Program-made: the position numbers and the translations under genes
The notes under the pieces: generated by a model
The model's input: the letters and a program-made list of their open reading frames with translations, nothing else
Told to the model about the DNA's origin: nothing
Database searches by the model: none
DNA from: Actinomycetota bacterium
Lineage (GTDB): Bacteria; Actinomycetota; Thermoleophilia; Solirubrobacterales; 70-9
Assembly: GCA_018268675.1 (NCBI GenBank)
Contig: JAFDWB010000024.1
Coordinates: 1-51,846, forward strand
Length of the DNA stretch: 51,846 nucleotides
Direction: 5' to 3'
Shown: positions 1 to 9,986 of the stretch, one piece after another
Position numbering within the stretch: the stretch's first letter is position 1
How the letters are laid out: every line of letters starts with the position of its first letter

Positions 1-1
1 C

Positions 2-640
2 GAGAAACTGCGCAACAACGTCGACACCCTGATCATCGTCCCGAACGAGAAGCTGCTGCAGGCGGTGGAGCGGCGGACCAGCGTCCTCGACGCCTTCCGC
101 CAGGCCGACGACATCCTCCGCCAGGGCGTCCAGGGCATCACCGACCTGATCACGATCCCCGGGCTGATCAACCTCGACTTCGCCGACGTGCGGACGATCA
201 TGCGCGACGCCGGCTCGGCGCTGATGGGGGTCGGCTCGGCCTCGGGCGAGAAACGCGCCCTCGAAGCGGCCAAAGCGGCGATCACCTCGCCGCTGATCGA
301 GGAGTCGATCAAAGGCGCGACCGGGATGCTGCTGAACATCACCGGGCCCGAAGACCTCGGCCTCTTCGAGGTCAACGAGGCGGCCCAGCTGGTCCAGCAG
401 GAAGCCGACGACAACGCCAACATCATCTTCGGCTCGGTCGTCGACCAGTCGATGCGCGACGAGATCCGGGTCACGGTGATCGCCACCGGCTTCGAAGGCT
501 TCGAGCTGCTGGCGCGCTCCCCGCAGCGGGTGCGGCGGCGCTACGAGTCGCGCCCGCGCGTCTCCGCCGAGGACACCGACATCCGCAAACTGCGGGTGTC
601 CGACGACGACATCGACGTCCCCGGGTTCCTCAAAGAGTAG
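2..640 (+). CDS. ftsZ: Cell division protein FtsZ, C-terminal part (5' end cut by window)
   Basis: Tubulin-like GTPase that polymerises into the cytokinetic Z-ring. The reading frame is open from base 2, so only the C-terminal part is present. Visible features are [12 protein letters not shown], the T7-loop region NLDFADVR whose aspartate acts in GTP hydrolysis across the subunit interface, and a beta-rich C-terminal domain ending near residue 160 of this fragment. After a linker the last residues, [10 protein letters not shown], match the conserved C-terminal peptide that binds FtsA/SepF-type partners. Identification is firm. It is followed by a long palindrome, so it probably ends its transcription unit. 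Confidence 0.96.
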   Translation, partial: EKLRNNVDTLIIVPNEKLLQAVERRTSVLDAFRQADDILRQGVQGITDLITIPGLINLDFADVRTIMRDAGSALMGVGSASGEKRALEAAKAAITSPLIEESIKGATGMLLNITGPEDLGLFEVNEAAQLVQQEADDNANIIFGSVVDQSMRDEIRVTVIATGFEGFELLARSPQRVRRRYESRPRVSAEDTDIRKLRVSDDDIDVPGFLKE

Positions 641-648
641 GCGCGTGG

Positions 649-719
649 GGGACCCGCCGGGAGTCCCTCTCCAGGCCGCGTTCGCGGGAGTTCCTGGAGA
701 GGGACTCCCGGCGGGTCCC
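649..719. repeat. Perfect 27-bp palindrome with inner hairpin between ftsZ and gcvT
   Basis: Arms 649-675 and 693-719 are exact reverse complements (gggacccgccggga... against its complement). The 17-nt spacer contains a second small hairpin, ccgcg/cgcgg at 676-687. It begins 8 nt after the ftsZ stop and may act as a terminator, but it is longer than needed and lacks a T tract. Its outer-arm plus inner-hairpin design resembles the other palindromes of this window. Confidence 0.9.
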
Positions 720-738
720 GGCGGGGGCCGCTGTGAAA

Positions 739-744
739 TAGCCT
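739..744 (+). promoter_or_regulatory. Probable -10 box of gcvT (leaderless)
   Basis: TAGCCT ends 7 nt before the gcvT ATG, and no Shine-Dalgarno sequence lies between. This fits the TANNNT pattern repeated throughout the window. Confidence 0.5.
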
Positions 745-751
745 GCCGTCG

Positions 752-1813
752 ATGCGACGGACTCCGTTCTATGAGCAGCACGTCGAGCTCGGCGCCAAAT
801 TGGTGCCCTTCGCCGGCTGGGAGATGCCGGTGCTCTACGAGGGGATCAAGGAGGAGCACACGGCGGTGCGGACGCACGCGGGGATGTTCGACGTCTCGCA
901 TATGGGCGAGGTCGAAGTCGAGGGTCACGGCGCGCTCGAGTTCCTGCAACTGGTGCTCTCGAACGACGTCGCCAGGGTCGCCGTGGGCGGGGCGCAGTAC
1001 TCGTGTCTCTGCAACGAGTCTGGAGGGGTTGTCGATGATGTCTTCCTCTACCGGCTCGGGACCGACCGCTACCTGATCGTCACCAACGCCTCCAACCACG
1101 AGACCGACCTCCAGTGGCTCGGCCGCTGGTCGCGCGAGTACGAGGTCGCGGTCCGCGACGTCGCCGACCGCTACGCGATGCTCGCCGTGCAGGGCCCGCA
1201 TGCCCGCGCGATCCTCGCCGAGACGCTGAAGATCGAGTTGCCGGAGCGCTTCCATGTCCGCGCGGCCCAGGTCGGCCGCCGCCCGGCGCTGATCTGCGGC
1301 ACCGGCTACACCGGCGAGGACGGGGTCGAGCTCCTGGTCGACCCGGAGGTCTCGATCCCGATCTTCACCGAGCTGCGGCTGGCCGGGATCGTCCCCTGCG
1401 GCCTCGGCGCCCGCGACACGCTGCGCCTCGAGGTCTGTTATCCGCTGCACGGCCACGAGCTGACCCCGGAGCGCAACCCGATCGAGGCCGACCTCGCCTG
1501 GGCCTGCAAGGAGGAGACCGGCTTCCTCGGCTCCCCCGCGGTGGCGACGGCGCGCGCCGAGGGCACCGCCGAGCGCCTTGTCGCGTTCACGATCGAGGGC
1601 GCCGGGATCCCCCGCGACGGCAACCCGGTGCTGGGCGAGCGCGGCGCGCAGGTCGGGACCGTCACCAGCGGCACCTTCGCGCCGTCGCTCGAGCTCGGCG
1701 CCGGGATGGCCTACGTCCGCGCCGATCTCGCCGAGCCTGGCACCGAGGTCGAGATCGACGTGCGCGGCAGGCATCGTCCCGCCCGGATAGCTTCCAAGCC
1801 CCTCTACCCGTGA
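752..1813 (+). CDS. gcvT: Glycine cleavage system T protein (aminomethyltransferase)
   Basis: Transfers the methylene group from aminomethyl-lipoyl GcvH to tetrahydrofolate, releasing ammonia and making 5,10-methylene-THF. The 353-residue product has the usual family length. Near the N terminus are FAGWEMPVLY and the FDVSHMGEVEVEG block; the middle has GYTGEDGVELL, and GLGARDTLRLE(V/A)-type folate-site residues follow; the C terminus is the GCV_T beta-barrel. ATG 752 gives a standard N terminus and has TAGCCT 7 nt upstream. First gene of the gcvT-H-PA-PB operon. No glycine riboswitch is visible in the 110-nt leader. Confidence 0.96.
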   Translation: MRRTPFYEQHVELGAKLVPFAGWEMPVLYEGIKEEHTAVRTHAGMFDVSHMGEVEVEGHGALEFLQLVLSNDVARVAVGGAQYSCLCNESGGVVDDVFLYRLGTDRYLIVTNASNHETDLQWLGRWSREYEVAVRDVADRYAMLAVQGPHARAILAETLKIELPERFHVRAAQVGRRPALICGTGYTGEDGVELLVDPEVSIPIFTELRLAGIVPCGLGARDTLRLEVCYPLHGHELTPERNPIEADLAWACKEETGFLGSPAVATARAEGTAERLVAFTIEGAGIPRDGNPVLGERGAQVGTVTSGTFAPSLELGAGMAYVRADLAEPGTEVEIDVRGRHRPARIASKPLYP

Positions 1814-1853
1814 TCACCAACCGGACCAGCGTCCACCAGATAAGGAGTTGAAC

Positions 1854-2243
1854 TTGGCCGAGGCCAACTACCCAGACGACCTGCGCTACCACGATCAGCA
1901 CGACTGGGTCCGGGTCGAGGGTGACACCGCGACCTTCGGGATCACCTGGTACGCCCAGGACACGCTCGGCGAGGTCGTCTTCTTCGAGCCGCCCGAGGTG
2001 GGCACGGTGCTGACCAAAGACTCCTCCTACGCCGAGGTCGAGTCGGTGAAGGCGGTCTCCGACGTGATCGCGCCGATGTCGGGCGAGGTGACCGAGGTCA
2101 ACGACTCGCTCTCGGACAGTCCCGAGAAGATCAACGAGGATCCCTACGGCGAGGGCTGGCTGGTCAAGGTGAGCCTGTCGCACCCGGAGGAGAGCGAGGC
2201 GCTCCTCTCCGCCGCCGAGTACCAGAAACTGCTCGACCGCTAG
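1854..2243 (+). CDS. gcvH: Glycine cleavage system H protein (lipoyl carrier)
   Basis: Lipoylated shuttle that carries the aminomethyl intermediate between the P, T and L proteins. The 129-residue product has the H-protein fold signature, with the lipoyl lysine in VESVKAVSD at about residue 66, followed by SGEVTEVND. The start chosen is TTG 1854, because AAGGAG at 1842-1847 lies 6 nt before it; an in-frame TTG at 1848 directly abuts the ribosome site and is unlikely. It lies 40 nt after gcvT, consistent with one operon. Confidence 0.95.
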   Translation: MAEANYPDDLRYHDQHDWVRVEGDTATFGITWYAQDTLGEVVFFEPPEVGTVLTKDSSYAEVESVKAVSDVIAPMSGEVTEVNDSLSDSPEKINEDPYGEGWLVKVSLSHPEESEALLSAAEYQKLLDR

Positions 2244-2261
2244 CCCGGCCCCCGCCTTCCC

Positions 2262-2267
2262 TAGCCT
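2262..2267 (+). promoter_or_regulatory. Possible internal -10 box upstream of gcvPA
   Basis: TAGCCT, the same hexamer as before gcvT, ends 8 nt before the GTG start of gcvPA. It may give an internal leaderless promoter in the gcv operon. Confidence 0.4.
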
Positions 2268-2275
2268 TACCTGGA

Positions 2276-3678
<1,403 letters not shown>

Positions 3679-3682
<4 letters not shown>

Positions 3683-5202
3683 CGCTCGCCGAGGCGCCGA
3701 TGCAGCGCGAACGCGCGACGACGATCTACGAGAAGTCGAAGGCGGGGCGGCGTGCGGCCGTGCTCCCCGACGCGGGCGCCCCGGAGACGCCGCTCGAGGA
3801 CCTGATCCCGGCGAACCTCCTGCGCGCCGAGCCGCCGCGGCTCCCGGAGATCGCCGAGCCCGAGATCGTCCGCCACTACAACCGCCTCAGCCGGCGGAAC
3901 TTCGACCTCGACACCGGCTTCTACCCGCTCGGGTCCTGCACGATGAAGCACAACCCGCGGCTGAACGAGCGGGTCGCGGCGCTGCCCGGCCACGCCCGCC
4001 TCCACCCGGCCCAGGACCCGCGCCGCGCCCAGGGTGCGCTCGAGCTGATGTGGCTGCTGCAGGCGAGCCTGGCCGAGATCTCCGGCCTGCCCCACGTCAG
4101 CCTGCAGCCGTCCGCCGGGTCCCACGGCGAGCTCGCCGGCCTGCTGCTGACCCGCGCCTACCACGCCGACCGCGGCGAGGTCCGCACCAAGGTGCTGGCG
4201 CCCGACACCTCGCACGGCACCAACCCCGCCTCGGTGACGATGGCGGGCTACGAAGTCGTCAAGGTGGCGACGAATCAGGGGGGTGGGGTCGACATGGACG
4301 ACCTCCGCGCCAGGATCGAGGAGGATCACGACCAGATCGCCTGCCTGATGCTCACGAACCCGAACACGCTTGGGCTCTTCGACGAGAACATCGAGGAGAT
4401 CGCGGCGCTGATCCACGCGGCGGGTGGGACGCTCTACTACGACGGGGCGAACCTGAACGCGATCATGGGGCGGACGCGGCCCGGCGACATGGGCTTCGAC
4501 ATCGTCCACCTGAACCTGCACAAGTCCTTCAGCCAGCCGCACGGCGGTGGCGGCCCGGGGGCGGGGCCGATCGCGGTGTCGGAGCGGATCGAGCCGTTCC
4601 TGCCCCGGCCGCAGGTGGTCCGCCGCGAGGGCGCGGACGGCGAGGGCCCGACCTTCGACCTCGATTTCGAGCGGCCGAAGTCGATCGGCCGCCTGCGCGG
4701 CTTCCAGGGCAACTTCGGCGTCTTCGTGCGCTCCTACGCCTACATCCTCAGCCTTGGCGCCGACGGGCTCGCGGAGGCCTCCGAGACCGCGGTGCTGAAC
4801 GCCAACTACCTGAAGGCGCGGCTTGCCGAGGGCCGGGCGGGGGAGCGGCTGCCGGTCGCCTTCGACCGCCTCTGCATGCACGAGTTCGTCCTCTCCGGGC
4901 GGCCGATGAAGACCGAGCTCGGCCTCGCCACCCTCGACCTGGCCAAGCGCTTGCTCGACTTCGGTTTCCACCCGCCGACCGTCTACTTCCCGCTGCTGGT
5001 CGAGGAGGCGCTGATGGTCGAGCCGACCGAGACGGAGACGAAGGAGAGCCTCGACGCCTTCGCCGCCGCGGTCGAGGAGATCCTCGCCGAGGCCGAGACC
5101 GACCCCGAGGTGGCAAAGAACGCGCCCTACTCGACCCCGGTGCGTCGCCTCGACGAGGTCCGCGCGACCCGCCAACCGGTCGTCCGCCAACCCCTGGGCT
5201 GA
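3679..5202 (+). CDS. gcvPB: Glycine dehydrogenase (decarboxylating) subunit 2, split P protein
   Basis: C-terminal, PLP-binding half of the P protein; pairs with GcvPA. 507 residues. The PLP lysine is in HLNLHKSFSQPHGGGG at about residue 282. Other family blocks are YPLGSCTMKHNPR, SLQPSAGSHGELAG and SHGTNPAS. ATG 3679 overlaps the gcvPA stop. The split P protein is the arrangement found in many Gram-positive bacteria, archaea and Thermotoga. The lipoamide dehydrogenase (L protein) is not in this window. Confidence 0.96.
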
Positions 5203-5208
5203 CCCGAC

Positions 5209-5856
5209 ATGGACACGCGCGTCGCCGAGGCGGGGGATCTGGACCGGATCGGGGAGACGTTGGCGCGGGCGTTCGAGCACGACCCGCTCTGGGGCTGGGC
5301 CTTCGAAGACGCCTCCCGCGAGCGCAAGCTGGCGGCGCTCGAGCGCGTCTTCGGCTTCTTCGCCGGCGCGGCCCTCGGGATGGGGTGGGTGCGGGTCACC
5401 GACGGGGTCGAGGCGGTGGCGCTCTGGATCCCGCCCGGCTCTCCGGAGATGCCGCCCGCCGAGGAGGAGCGCTTGCCGGGCGTCATCGCCGCGGCCTGCG
5501 AGCCCGAGGCGGCGGCGCGGGTGAAGGAGCTCCTGGACGCCTTCGAACGCAACCACCCCCACGAGCCGCCGCACTTCTACCTCAGCCTCCTGGCCACCCA
5601 CCCCGACCACGCCGGCCGCGGGCTCGGCGTCGGCCTCGTCGCCGCCAACCTGGCCGAGATCGACGCCGGCGACCCGCCCGCGCCCGCCTTCCTCGAGTCG
5701 TCGAACCCGCGCAACGTCCCCCGCTACGAATGCCTCGGCTTCCGCCCGATCCGCGAGGTCGAACTGGTTCCCGGCCGCTCCGGCACCCAGATGTGGCGCG
5801 GCCCGCGAGGGTCGGTACCGCCCGCGATGCGCGGCCGCTTCGACCCGGGGCCGTAG
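5209..5856 (+). CDS. GNAT family N-acetyltransferase
   Basis: Predicted acetyl-CoA dependent acyltransferase of unknown substrate, 215 residues. The acetyl-CoA pyrophosphate-binding loop is in LATHPDHAGRGLGVGLV at about residues 128-144, followed by the typical C-terminal FLESSNPRNVPRYECLGF. The N terminus (MDTRVAEAGDLDRIGETLARAF) is the usual beta1-alpha1 of this fold. It lies 6 nt after gcvPB and may be co-transcribed, but nothing links it functionally to glycine cleavage. It is followed by a repeat-rich convergent gap. Confidence 0.85.
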   Translation: MDTRVAEAGDLDRIGETLARAFEHDPLWGWAFEDASRERKLAALERVFGFFAGAALGMGWVRVTDGVEAVALWIPPGSPEMPPAEEERLPGVIAAACEPEAAARVKELLDAFERNHPHEPPHFYLSLLATHPDHAGRGLGVGLVAANLAEIDAGDPPAPAFLESSNPRNVPRYECLGFRPIREVELVPGRSGTQMWRGPRGSVPPAMRGRFDPGP

Positions 5857-5883
5857 AGATTCGTTCCGGCGCCGGGGTCGGAA

Positions 5884-6259
5884 CTGGCGCCCCGAGAGGG
5901 CAAGGGACGACGGCCGGTGGGTGGGCAGCGGAAGAAGGGCCGGGGCGCGCGGAGGAAGGGTCGCGGGGGAGCCACACGAGCGCACCCTCCGTCCAGCTGT
6001 TCCTTATGCCCGTATATCGACGATAAGGAACAGCTGGACGGGGTCAGGTCGGGGGGAGCGAGGTCCGTCACTGGTCCTCCCGCCTTCCACAGACTCCCCG
6101 GTCCTCGATCCCGGGCCCTCCCGGGCGCTCCTCTCGTAAGGGACGATCACGGAAGTCCGACTCCCCCCGTCCCTGTGCCCGCTCTCACACGCACCATCAC
6201 GTCCCAGGACGCACCTCGGACGGCCGCCGACGCCCGGGTCGCGCCGCCCGTCCCTACAG
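5884..6259. repeat. Convergent intergenic repeat, copy A
   Basis: Non-coding stretch between the GNAT gene (+) and ligD-pol (-). It contains a series of blocks shared in the same order with the gap at 28923-29591: tggcgcccc at 5886, cggaggaagggtcgcg at 5950, ccctccgtccagctgttcc at 5986, aggtccgtcac at 6061, cctcgatcccggg at 6103, and acctcggacggccgc at 6213. The shared blocks run almost to the stop codon of the minus-strand gene on both sides. It contains one long hairpin (5990-6040) and short inverted repeats at 6110-6125 and 6200-6211. No gene seen. Confidence 0.65.
5990..6040. repeat. Class III palindrome, 18-bp arms
   Basis: Arms 5990-6007 and 6023-6040 are perfect complements (cgtccagctgttccttat). 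Spacer 6008-6022. The left arm plus flank is identical over 26 nt with 29209-29234 in copy B, where the right arm has decayed. Confidence 0.9.
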
Positions 6260-7177
6260 CTACAGCTCAGGCACTTCCTGTTCCAGCTCCAGCACCGGCG
6301 CGAAGAGGTCGCCTTGGCGCTCGATCCGGTCGAGGACCGCGTCGGCCTCGAAGACGAGCTTGCTCCCGTCGCCGGAGTCGGCCGTCTCGGCCACCTCGTC
6401 CCAGGTGATGGGGGTCGAGGCGGTCTGGCGTTCGCGGGCGCGCAGGGAGTAGACGGCGACGGTGGTTTTGCGCTGGTGGTTCTGGGACCAGTCGACGAAG
6501 ACCTTGCCCTCCCGTTCGACCTTTTTCATCTTCGAGACAACCGCGTCCGGCGTCTGCTTCTCGAGCAGCTGGGCGATCGCTTTGGCGAACGGTTTGGTCA
6601 CCTCGTAGTCGACCTTTTTGGAGTTGAGCGGGACGTAGACCTGCATCCCCTTCGAGCCCGAGGTCTTGGGGAAGCAGCGGACGTCGAAGTGGCCGAAGAG
6701 ATCGCGCAGGCGGAGCGCGACGCGGCAGCAGTCGACGATGTCGGCGGGCGGGCCGGGGTCGAGGTCGAAGGCGAGCACGGTCGGGCGTTTCGGGGCGCGC
6801 GCGAGGGAGAGGGAGGGGTGGAACTCGACCGTCGCCAGCTGCGCCATCCAGACCAGCGTCGGCAGCCCGTCGCAGACGCAGAAGTCGATCTTGCCGGCGC
6901 GCGGGCCCGCTTCTACGGTCGCCGTCTTCACCCATTTCGGGCGGTGCCGCGGGCAGCGCTTCTCGAAAAACGCCGCGTCGAGGTCTTCGACCCCTTCCGG
7001 GAAGCGGCGCAGGGTGACCGCGCGGCCGCTCAGGTGGGGGATCATCGCCGGCGCCACCTTGGCGTAGTAGTCGATCATCTCGCCCTTGGTGAAGCCGCTC
7101 TTCGGGTAGAGGACCTTGTCGAGGTTGGTGAGCTTCAGCTCACGACCGTCGATCTCGACCTGGCGGCTCGACGCCAC
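6260..7177 (-). CDS. NHEJ polymerase/primase domain protein (LigD PolDom, stand-alone)
   Basis: Primase-like polymerase that fills or extends ends during bacterial non-homologous end joining. 305 residues, only the polymerase domain of LigD, with no ligase or phosphoesterase domain. The metal-binding aspartates are in LAFDLDPGPP, the nucleotide-binding block is KTSGSKGMQVYVPL, and FVDWSQNHQRKTTVAVYS is typical of the family. GTG 7177 starts 9 nt after the ku stop, so both form one operon. The partner ATP-dependent ligase must lie elsewhere. The protein ends at the border of repeat copy A. Confidence 0.92.
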   Translation of the reverse strand: MASSRQVEIDGRELKLTNLDKVLYPKSGFTKGEMIDYYAKVAPAMIPHLSGRAVTLRRFPEGVEDLDAAFFEKRCPRHRPKWVKTATVEAGPRAGKIDFCVCDGLPTLVWMAQLATVEFHPSLSLARAPKRPTVLAFDLDPGPPADIVDCCRVALRLRDLFGHFDVRCFPKTSGSKGMQVYVPLNSKKVDYEVTKPFAKAIAQLLEKQTPDAVVSKMKKVEREGKVFVDWSQNHQRKTTVAVYSLRARERQTASTPITWDEVAETADSGDGSKLVFEADAVLDRIERQGDLFAPVLELEQEVPEL

Positions 7178-7186
7178 GGGGCGGGC

Positions 7187-8056
7187 CTAGTTGGATTTGG
7201 CTTTCGCCCGCGCCGGGCGTTTGGCTTTTTTCGCTTTCGGCGGTGCTTTCTTGCGCGTTTTCGGGGCCGGCTTCTTGTCCTTGACCGCGGCGATGCTCGC
7301 CTCGAGCGCCGCCATCAGGTCCGGCGCCGTGGTCGCCTGCGGCGCCTCGGCCTCGGCGGCGACGATCTCCTTGCCTTCGGCCTTGCGTTCGATCAGGGCC
7401 AGCAGCTGCTCGCGGTACTCGTCGCGGTAGGCGGTCGGGTCGAAGTGGGTGGAGAGAGAGTCGATCAGCTGCTCGGCCATCTCCTGCTCGCGTTTCGCCG
7501 GTTTCTGGGCCTTCTCGGGGAGGATCTCGAGCTCGTCGACCGGCACGACCTCGTCGGCGAAGCGCATCGTCGTCAGCGTCAGCACGTTGCCGTCGCTGCG
7601 GAGCGCCGCCAGGTGCTCTTTGTTGCGGAGCACGAAGTGGGCGATCGCCACCTTGCCCGAGGCTTTCATCGCTTTCGCCAGCAATGCGTAGGCTTTCTCG
7701 GCGCCGGCCCCCGGCCCGAGGTAGTAGGGGCTGTCGAAGTACATCGGGTCGATCTCGTCGAGGCCGACGAAGTCCTGCACCTCGATCGCGCGCGTCCGTT
7801 CCGGCGCCAGCGCTTCCATCTCCTCCTTGGTCAGCGGCACGTACTGACCCGGCGTCAGCTCATACGCTTTGATGATCTCGTCGTAGGGGACCTCCTCGTC
7901 GGTCCCTTCCGCCACCCGCCGGTGTTTGATCCGCGCCGAGTCGGCCGCCCGGATCTCCCGCAGCGCGATGTTCCGCCGCGCCACCGCGCTGTACATGCGC
8001 ACCGGCACGTTCAGCAGCCCGAAGCTGATCGAGCCGGACCAGATCGCTCTCGCCAT
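7187..8056 (-). CDS. ku: Ku protein, non-homologous end joining
   Basis: Homodimeric ring that binds double-strand DNA ends and recruits LigD-type enzymes. 289 residues from ATG 8056 (MARAIWSGSISFGLLNVPV, the canonical Ku start). The Ku core covers about residues 1-255. The last 30 residues are a Lys/Ala/Pro-rich basic tail (KKAPPKAKKAKRPARAKAKSN region), as in the extended Ku of some actinobacteria, where such tails bind DNA. First gene of the ku/PolDom operon. AACAAT, 6 nt upstream of the ATG, is a possible weak -10 box for a leaderless transcript. Confidence 0.95.
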   Translation of the reverse strand: MARAIWSGSISFGLLNVPVRMYSAVARRNIALREIRAADSARIKHRRVAEGTDEEVPYDEIIKAYELTPGQYVPLTKEEMEALAPERTRAIEVQDFVGLDEIDPMYFDSPYYLGPGAGAEKAYALLAKAMKASGKVAIAHFVLRNKEHLAALRSDGNVLTLTTMRFADEVVPVDELEILPEKAQKPAKREQEMAEQLIDSLSTHFDPTAYRDEYREQLLALIERKAEGKEIVAAEAEAPQATTAPDLMAALEASIAAVKDKKPAPKTRKKAPPKAKKAKRPARAKAKSN

Positions 8057-8170
8057 GGGGGGATTGTTCCAGCCTCCGCGCCGCGCGCAAGCGGCCGCCC
8101 CCGACCGGTCGGGAACTTGCGTCCCTGGGCCTCGGCGCCGCCCGCGAGGACGCCGAGCCCGCGGAGAAAT

Positions 8171-8176
8171 TAGATT
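8171..8176 (+). promoter_or_regulatory. Probable -10 box of trpS (leaderless)
   Basis: TAGATT ends 9 nt before the trpS ATG, with no ribosome-binding sequence between. Confidence 0.5.
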
Positions 8177-8185
8177 TGGCGGCCC

Positions 8186-9181
8186 ATGGCCGACGGCAGA
8201 CCGATCATCTTCTCCGGCATCCAGCCGACCGGGCGCAAGCACCTCGGCAACTTCATCGGCGCGATCCGCCAGTACGTCGAGGGGCAGGACCGTGGCGACC
8301 CGGCGATCTTCTGCGTCGTCGACCTGCACTCGATCTCGGTGCCCTACGAGCCCGCCGACCTGCGCGAGCGGGTCCTCGACACGGCGGCGATCCTGCTCGC
8401 CGCCGGGCTCGACCCGGAGCGCTGCATCTTCTTCCGCCAGTCCGACGTGCGCGAGCACACCGAGCTGACCTGGCTGCTCTCGGCGGTGACGTCGCATGGC
8501 GACCTCGACCGGATGACGCAGTTCAAGGAAAAGTCGGGGCGGGCGCGCGAGCTGGCCTCGGCGGCGCTCTTCTACTACCCGGTTCTGATGGCCGCCGACG
8601 TGCTCGCCTACCGGGCGACCGAGGTGCCGGTAGGCGACGACCAGCGCCAGCACGTCGAGCTGATGCGGGAGATCGCGCGGCGGTTCAATGCGCGCTTCGG
8701 CGAGGTGCTGGTGGTGCCGGAGCTGGTGCTGCCGGAGGTCGGGGCGCGGATCATGGACCTGCAGGAGCCGGAGCGGAAGATGTCGACCACCGGCGGGACC
8801 GAGGCGGGGACGGTGTTGGTGCTGGACGACGAGAAGACGATCCGCAAGAAGGTCGGCTCGGCGGTGACCGACTCGGGGCGCGAGGTGCGGGCGGCGCCGG
8901 ACAAGCCGGGGGTGACGAACCTGATCGACATCCTCGCGGTGGCGCGGGGGACCGGGCGGGCCGAGATCGAGCGCGAGTTCGACGGGCTCGGGTACGGGGA
9001 CTTCAAGCGAGCGGTGGCCGACGGGGTGGTCGAGCTGCTGGCGCCGGTGCGCGAGCGCTACGAGGAGCTGCGGCCCGACGAGGCGGGGCTCGAGGCGACG
9101 CTGGCGGCCGGGGCGGAGAAGGCGCGCGCGATCGCGGCGGCGACCCTGGTGGACGTGCGCGAGCGCATGGGGTTCGGCTGA
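8186..9181 (+). CDS. trpS: Tryptophan--tRNA ligase
   Basis: Class I aminoacyl-tRNA synthetase charging tRNA-Trp. 331 residues, normal bacterial length. The HIGH-type motif is seen in QPTGRKHLGNFIG and the KMSKS equivalent in ERKMSTTGG at about residue 196; tryptophan-pocket blocks are YPVLMAADVL and VGDDQRQHVEL. It stands alone, divergent from ku, with TAGATT 9 nt before its ATG and a hairpin directly after its stop. Confidence 0.96.
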   Translation: MADGRPIIFSGIQPTGRKHLGNFIGAIRQYVEGQDRGDPAIFCVVDLHSISVPYEPADLRERVLDTAAILLAAGLDPERCIFFRQSDVREHTELTWLLSAVTSHGDLDRMTQFKEKSGRARELASAALFYYPVLMAADVLAYRATEVPVGDDQRQHVELMREIARRFNARFGEVLVVPELVLPEVGARIMDLQEPERKMSTTGGTEAGTVLVLDDEKTIRKKVGSAVTDSGREVRAAPDKPGVTNLIDILAVARGTGRAEIEREFDGLGYGDFKRAVADGVVELLAPVRERYEELRPDEAGLEATLAAGAEKARAIAAATLVDVRERMGFG

Positions 9182-9193
9182 GGCCGTCAGGCC

Positions 9194-9219
9194 GCAAATA
9201 GCGTCGAAACGCGGTTTGC
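9194..9219 (+). terminator. Hairpin terminator candidate after trpS
   Basis: Two-level stem: gcaaa/tttgc outer (9194-9198, 9215-9219) and gcgt/acgc inner (9201-9204, 9209-9212) with loop cgaa. It begins 12 nt after the trpS stop. No T tract. Confidence 0.55.
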
Positions 9220-9236
9220 CCGTCTCGGGCCGCCTC

Positions 9237-9242
9237 TAATCT
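9237..9242 (+). promoter_or_regulatory. Probable -10 box of scpA (leaderless)
   Basis: TAATCT ends 6 nt before ATG 9249; no Shine-Dalgarno sequence. Confidence 0.5.
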
Positions 9243-9248
9243 GGCCGG

Positions 9249-9986
9249 ATGGCCGTCGCCGACCTTGACCTGGACCTCGATGTCTTCGCCGGGCCTTTCG
9301 ACCTCCTGCTCGCGGTCGTCCTGCGCGAGGAGGTCAGCCTGCTCGAGCTGCAGCTCGGCGAGGTCGTCGTCGCCTATGTCGACCACCTCGAAGAGACGGG
9401 GCAGCTCGACCTCGAGGTGGCGACCGAATTCCTCGTCCTGATCGCCGCCCTGCTGGAGCTGAAGTCGCGCCTGATGCTGCCGCGCGAGGAGGACGGCATC
9501 GAGCCGATGAAACCGGAGGAGGCGGTCGAGGAGCTGCTCGCCCGCATGCTCGAGTACCGCCGCTACCGTGAGGCCTCCACCGTCCTCGTCGACCGCTTCG
9601 AGGCCGAGCGCGGCTACCTCTACCGCTCGGCGCCGCTCCCCGCCAACCTGCGCCGCGTCGCCGTCGACGCCGCCGTCGTCGTCTACGACCCGGAGCGCCT
9701 CGGCGCCGCGATCGGCGACCTCCTGCGCGAGCCCGAGGAAGTCGACGTCTCCCATATCCGCCCGACCGTCTCCCTCCAGCGCCGCCTCCGCGCCCTGCGC
9801 GACGCGCTCACCCGCCGTCCCAGCTTCGACTTCGACGAGGAGTTCGGCAAGGAGGACCGGCTGACCCAGGCGGTCACCGTCTTCGCGCTGCTCGAGCTCT
9901 ACCGCAACGGCGAGGTGACCTGGGAGCAGACCCAGACCTTCGGCCCGATCCGCGTCCTCCGCGGCAACGGGGTGGCGGCGGCGTGA
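9249..9986 (+). CDS. scpA: Segregation and condensation protein A
   Basis: Kleisin subunit that bridges the SMC ATPase heads of the chromosome-condensing complex. 245 residues. The N-terminal kleisin block is FAGPFDLLLAVVLREEVSLL, followed by FLVLIAALLELKSRLMLPRE; the C-terminal winged helix ends with LELYRNGEVTWEQ. GTGA overlap with scpB (4 nt) shows translational coupling, the usual scpAB arrangement. Confidence 0.95.
   Translation: MAVADLDLDLDVFAGPFDLLLAVVLREEVSLLELQLGEVVVAYVDHLEETGQLDLEVATEFLVLIAALLELKSRLMLPREEDGIEPMKPEEAVEELLARMLEYRRYREASTVLVDRFEAERGYLYRSAPLPANLRRVAVDAAVVVYDPERLGAAIGDLLREPEEVDVSHIRPTVSLQRRLRALRDALTRRPSFDFDEEFGKEDRLTQAVTVFALLELYRNGEVTWEQTQTFGPIRVLRGNGVAAA

Noticed and set aside
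641-751. Glycine riboswitch before gcvT
   Set aside because: The gap is 110 nt and most of it is the palindrome; no tandem glycine-aptamer core is recognisable.
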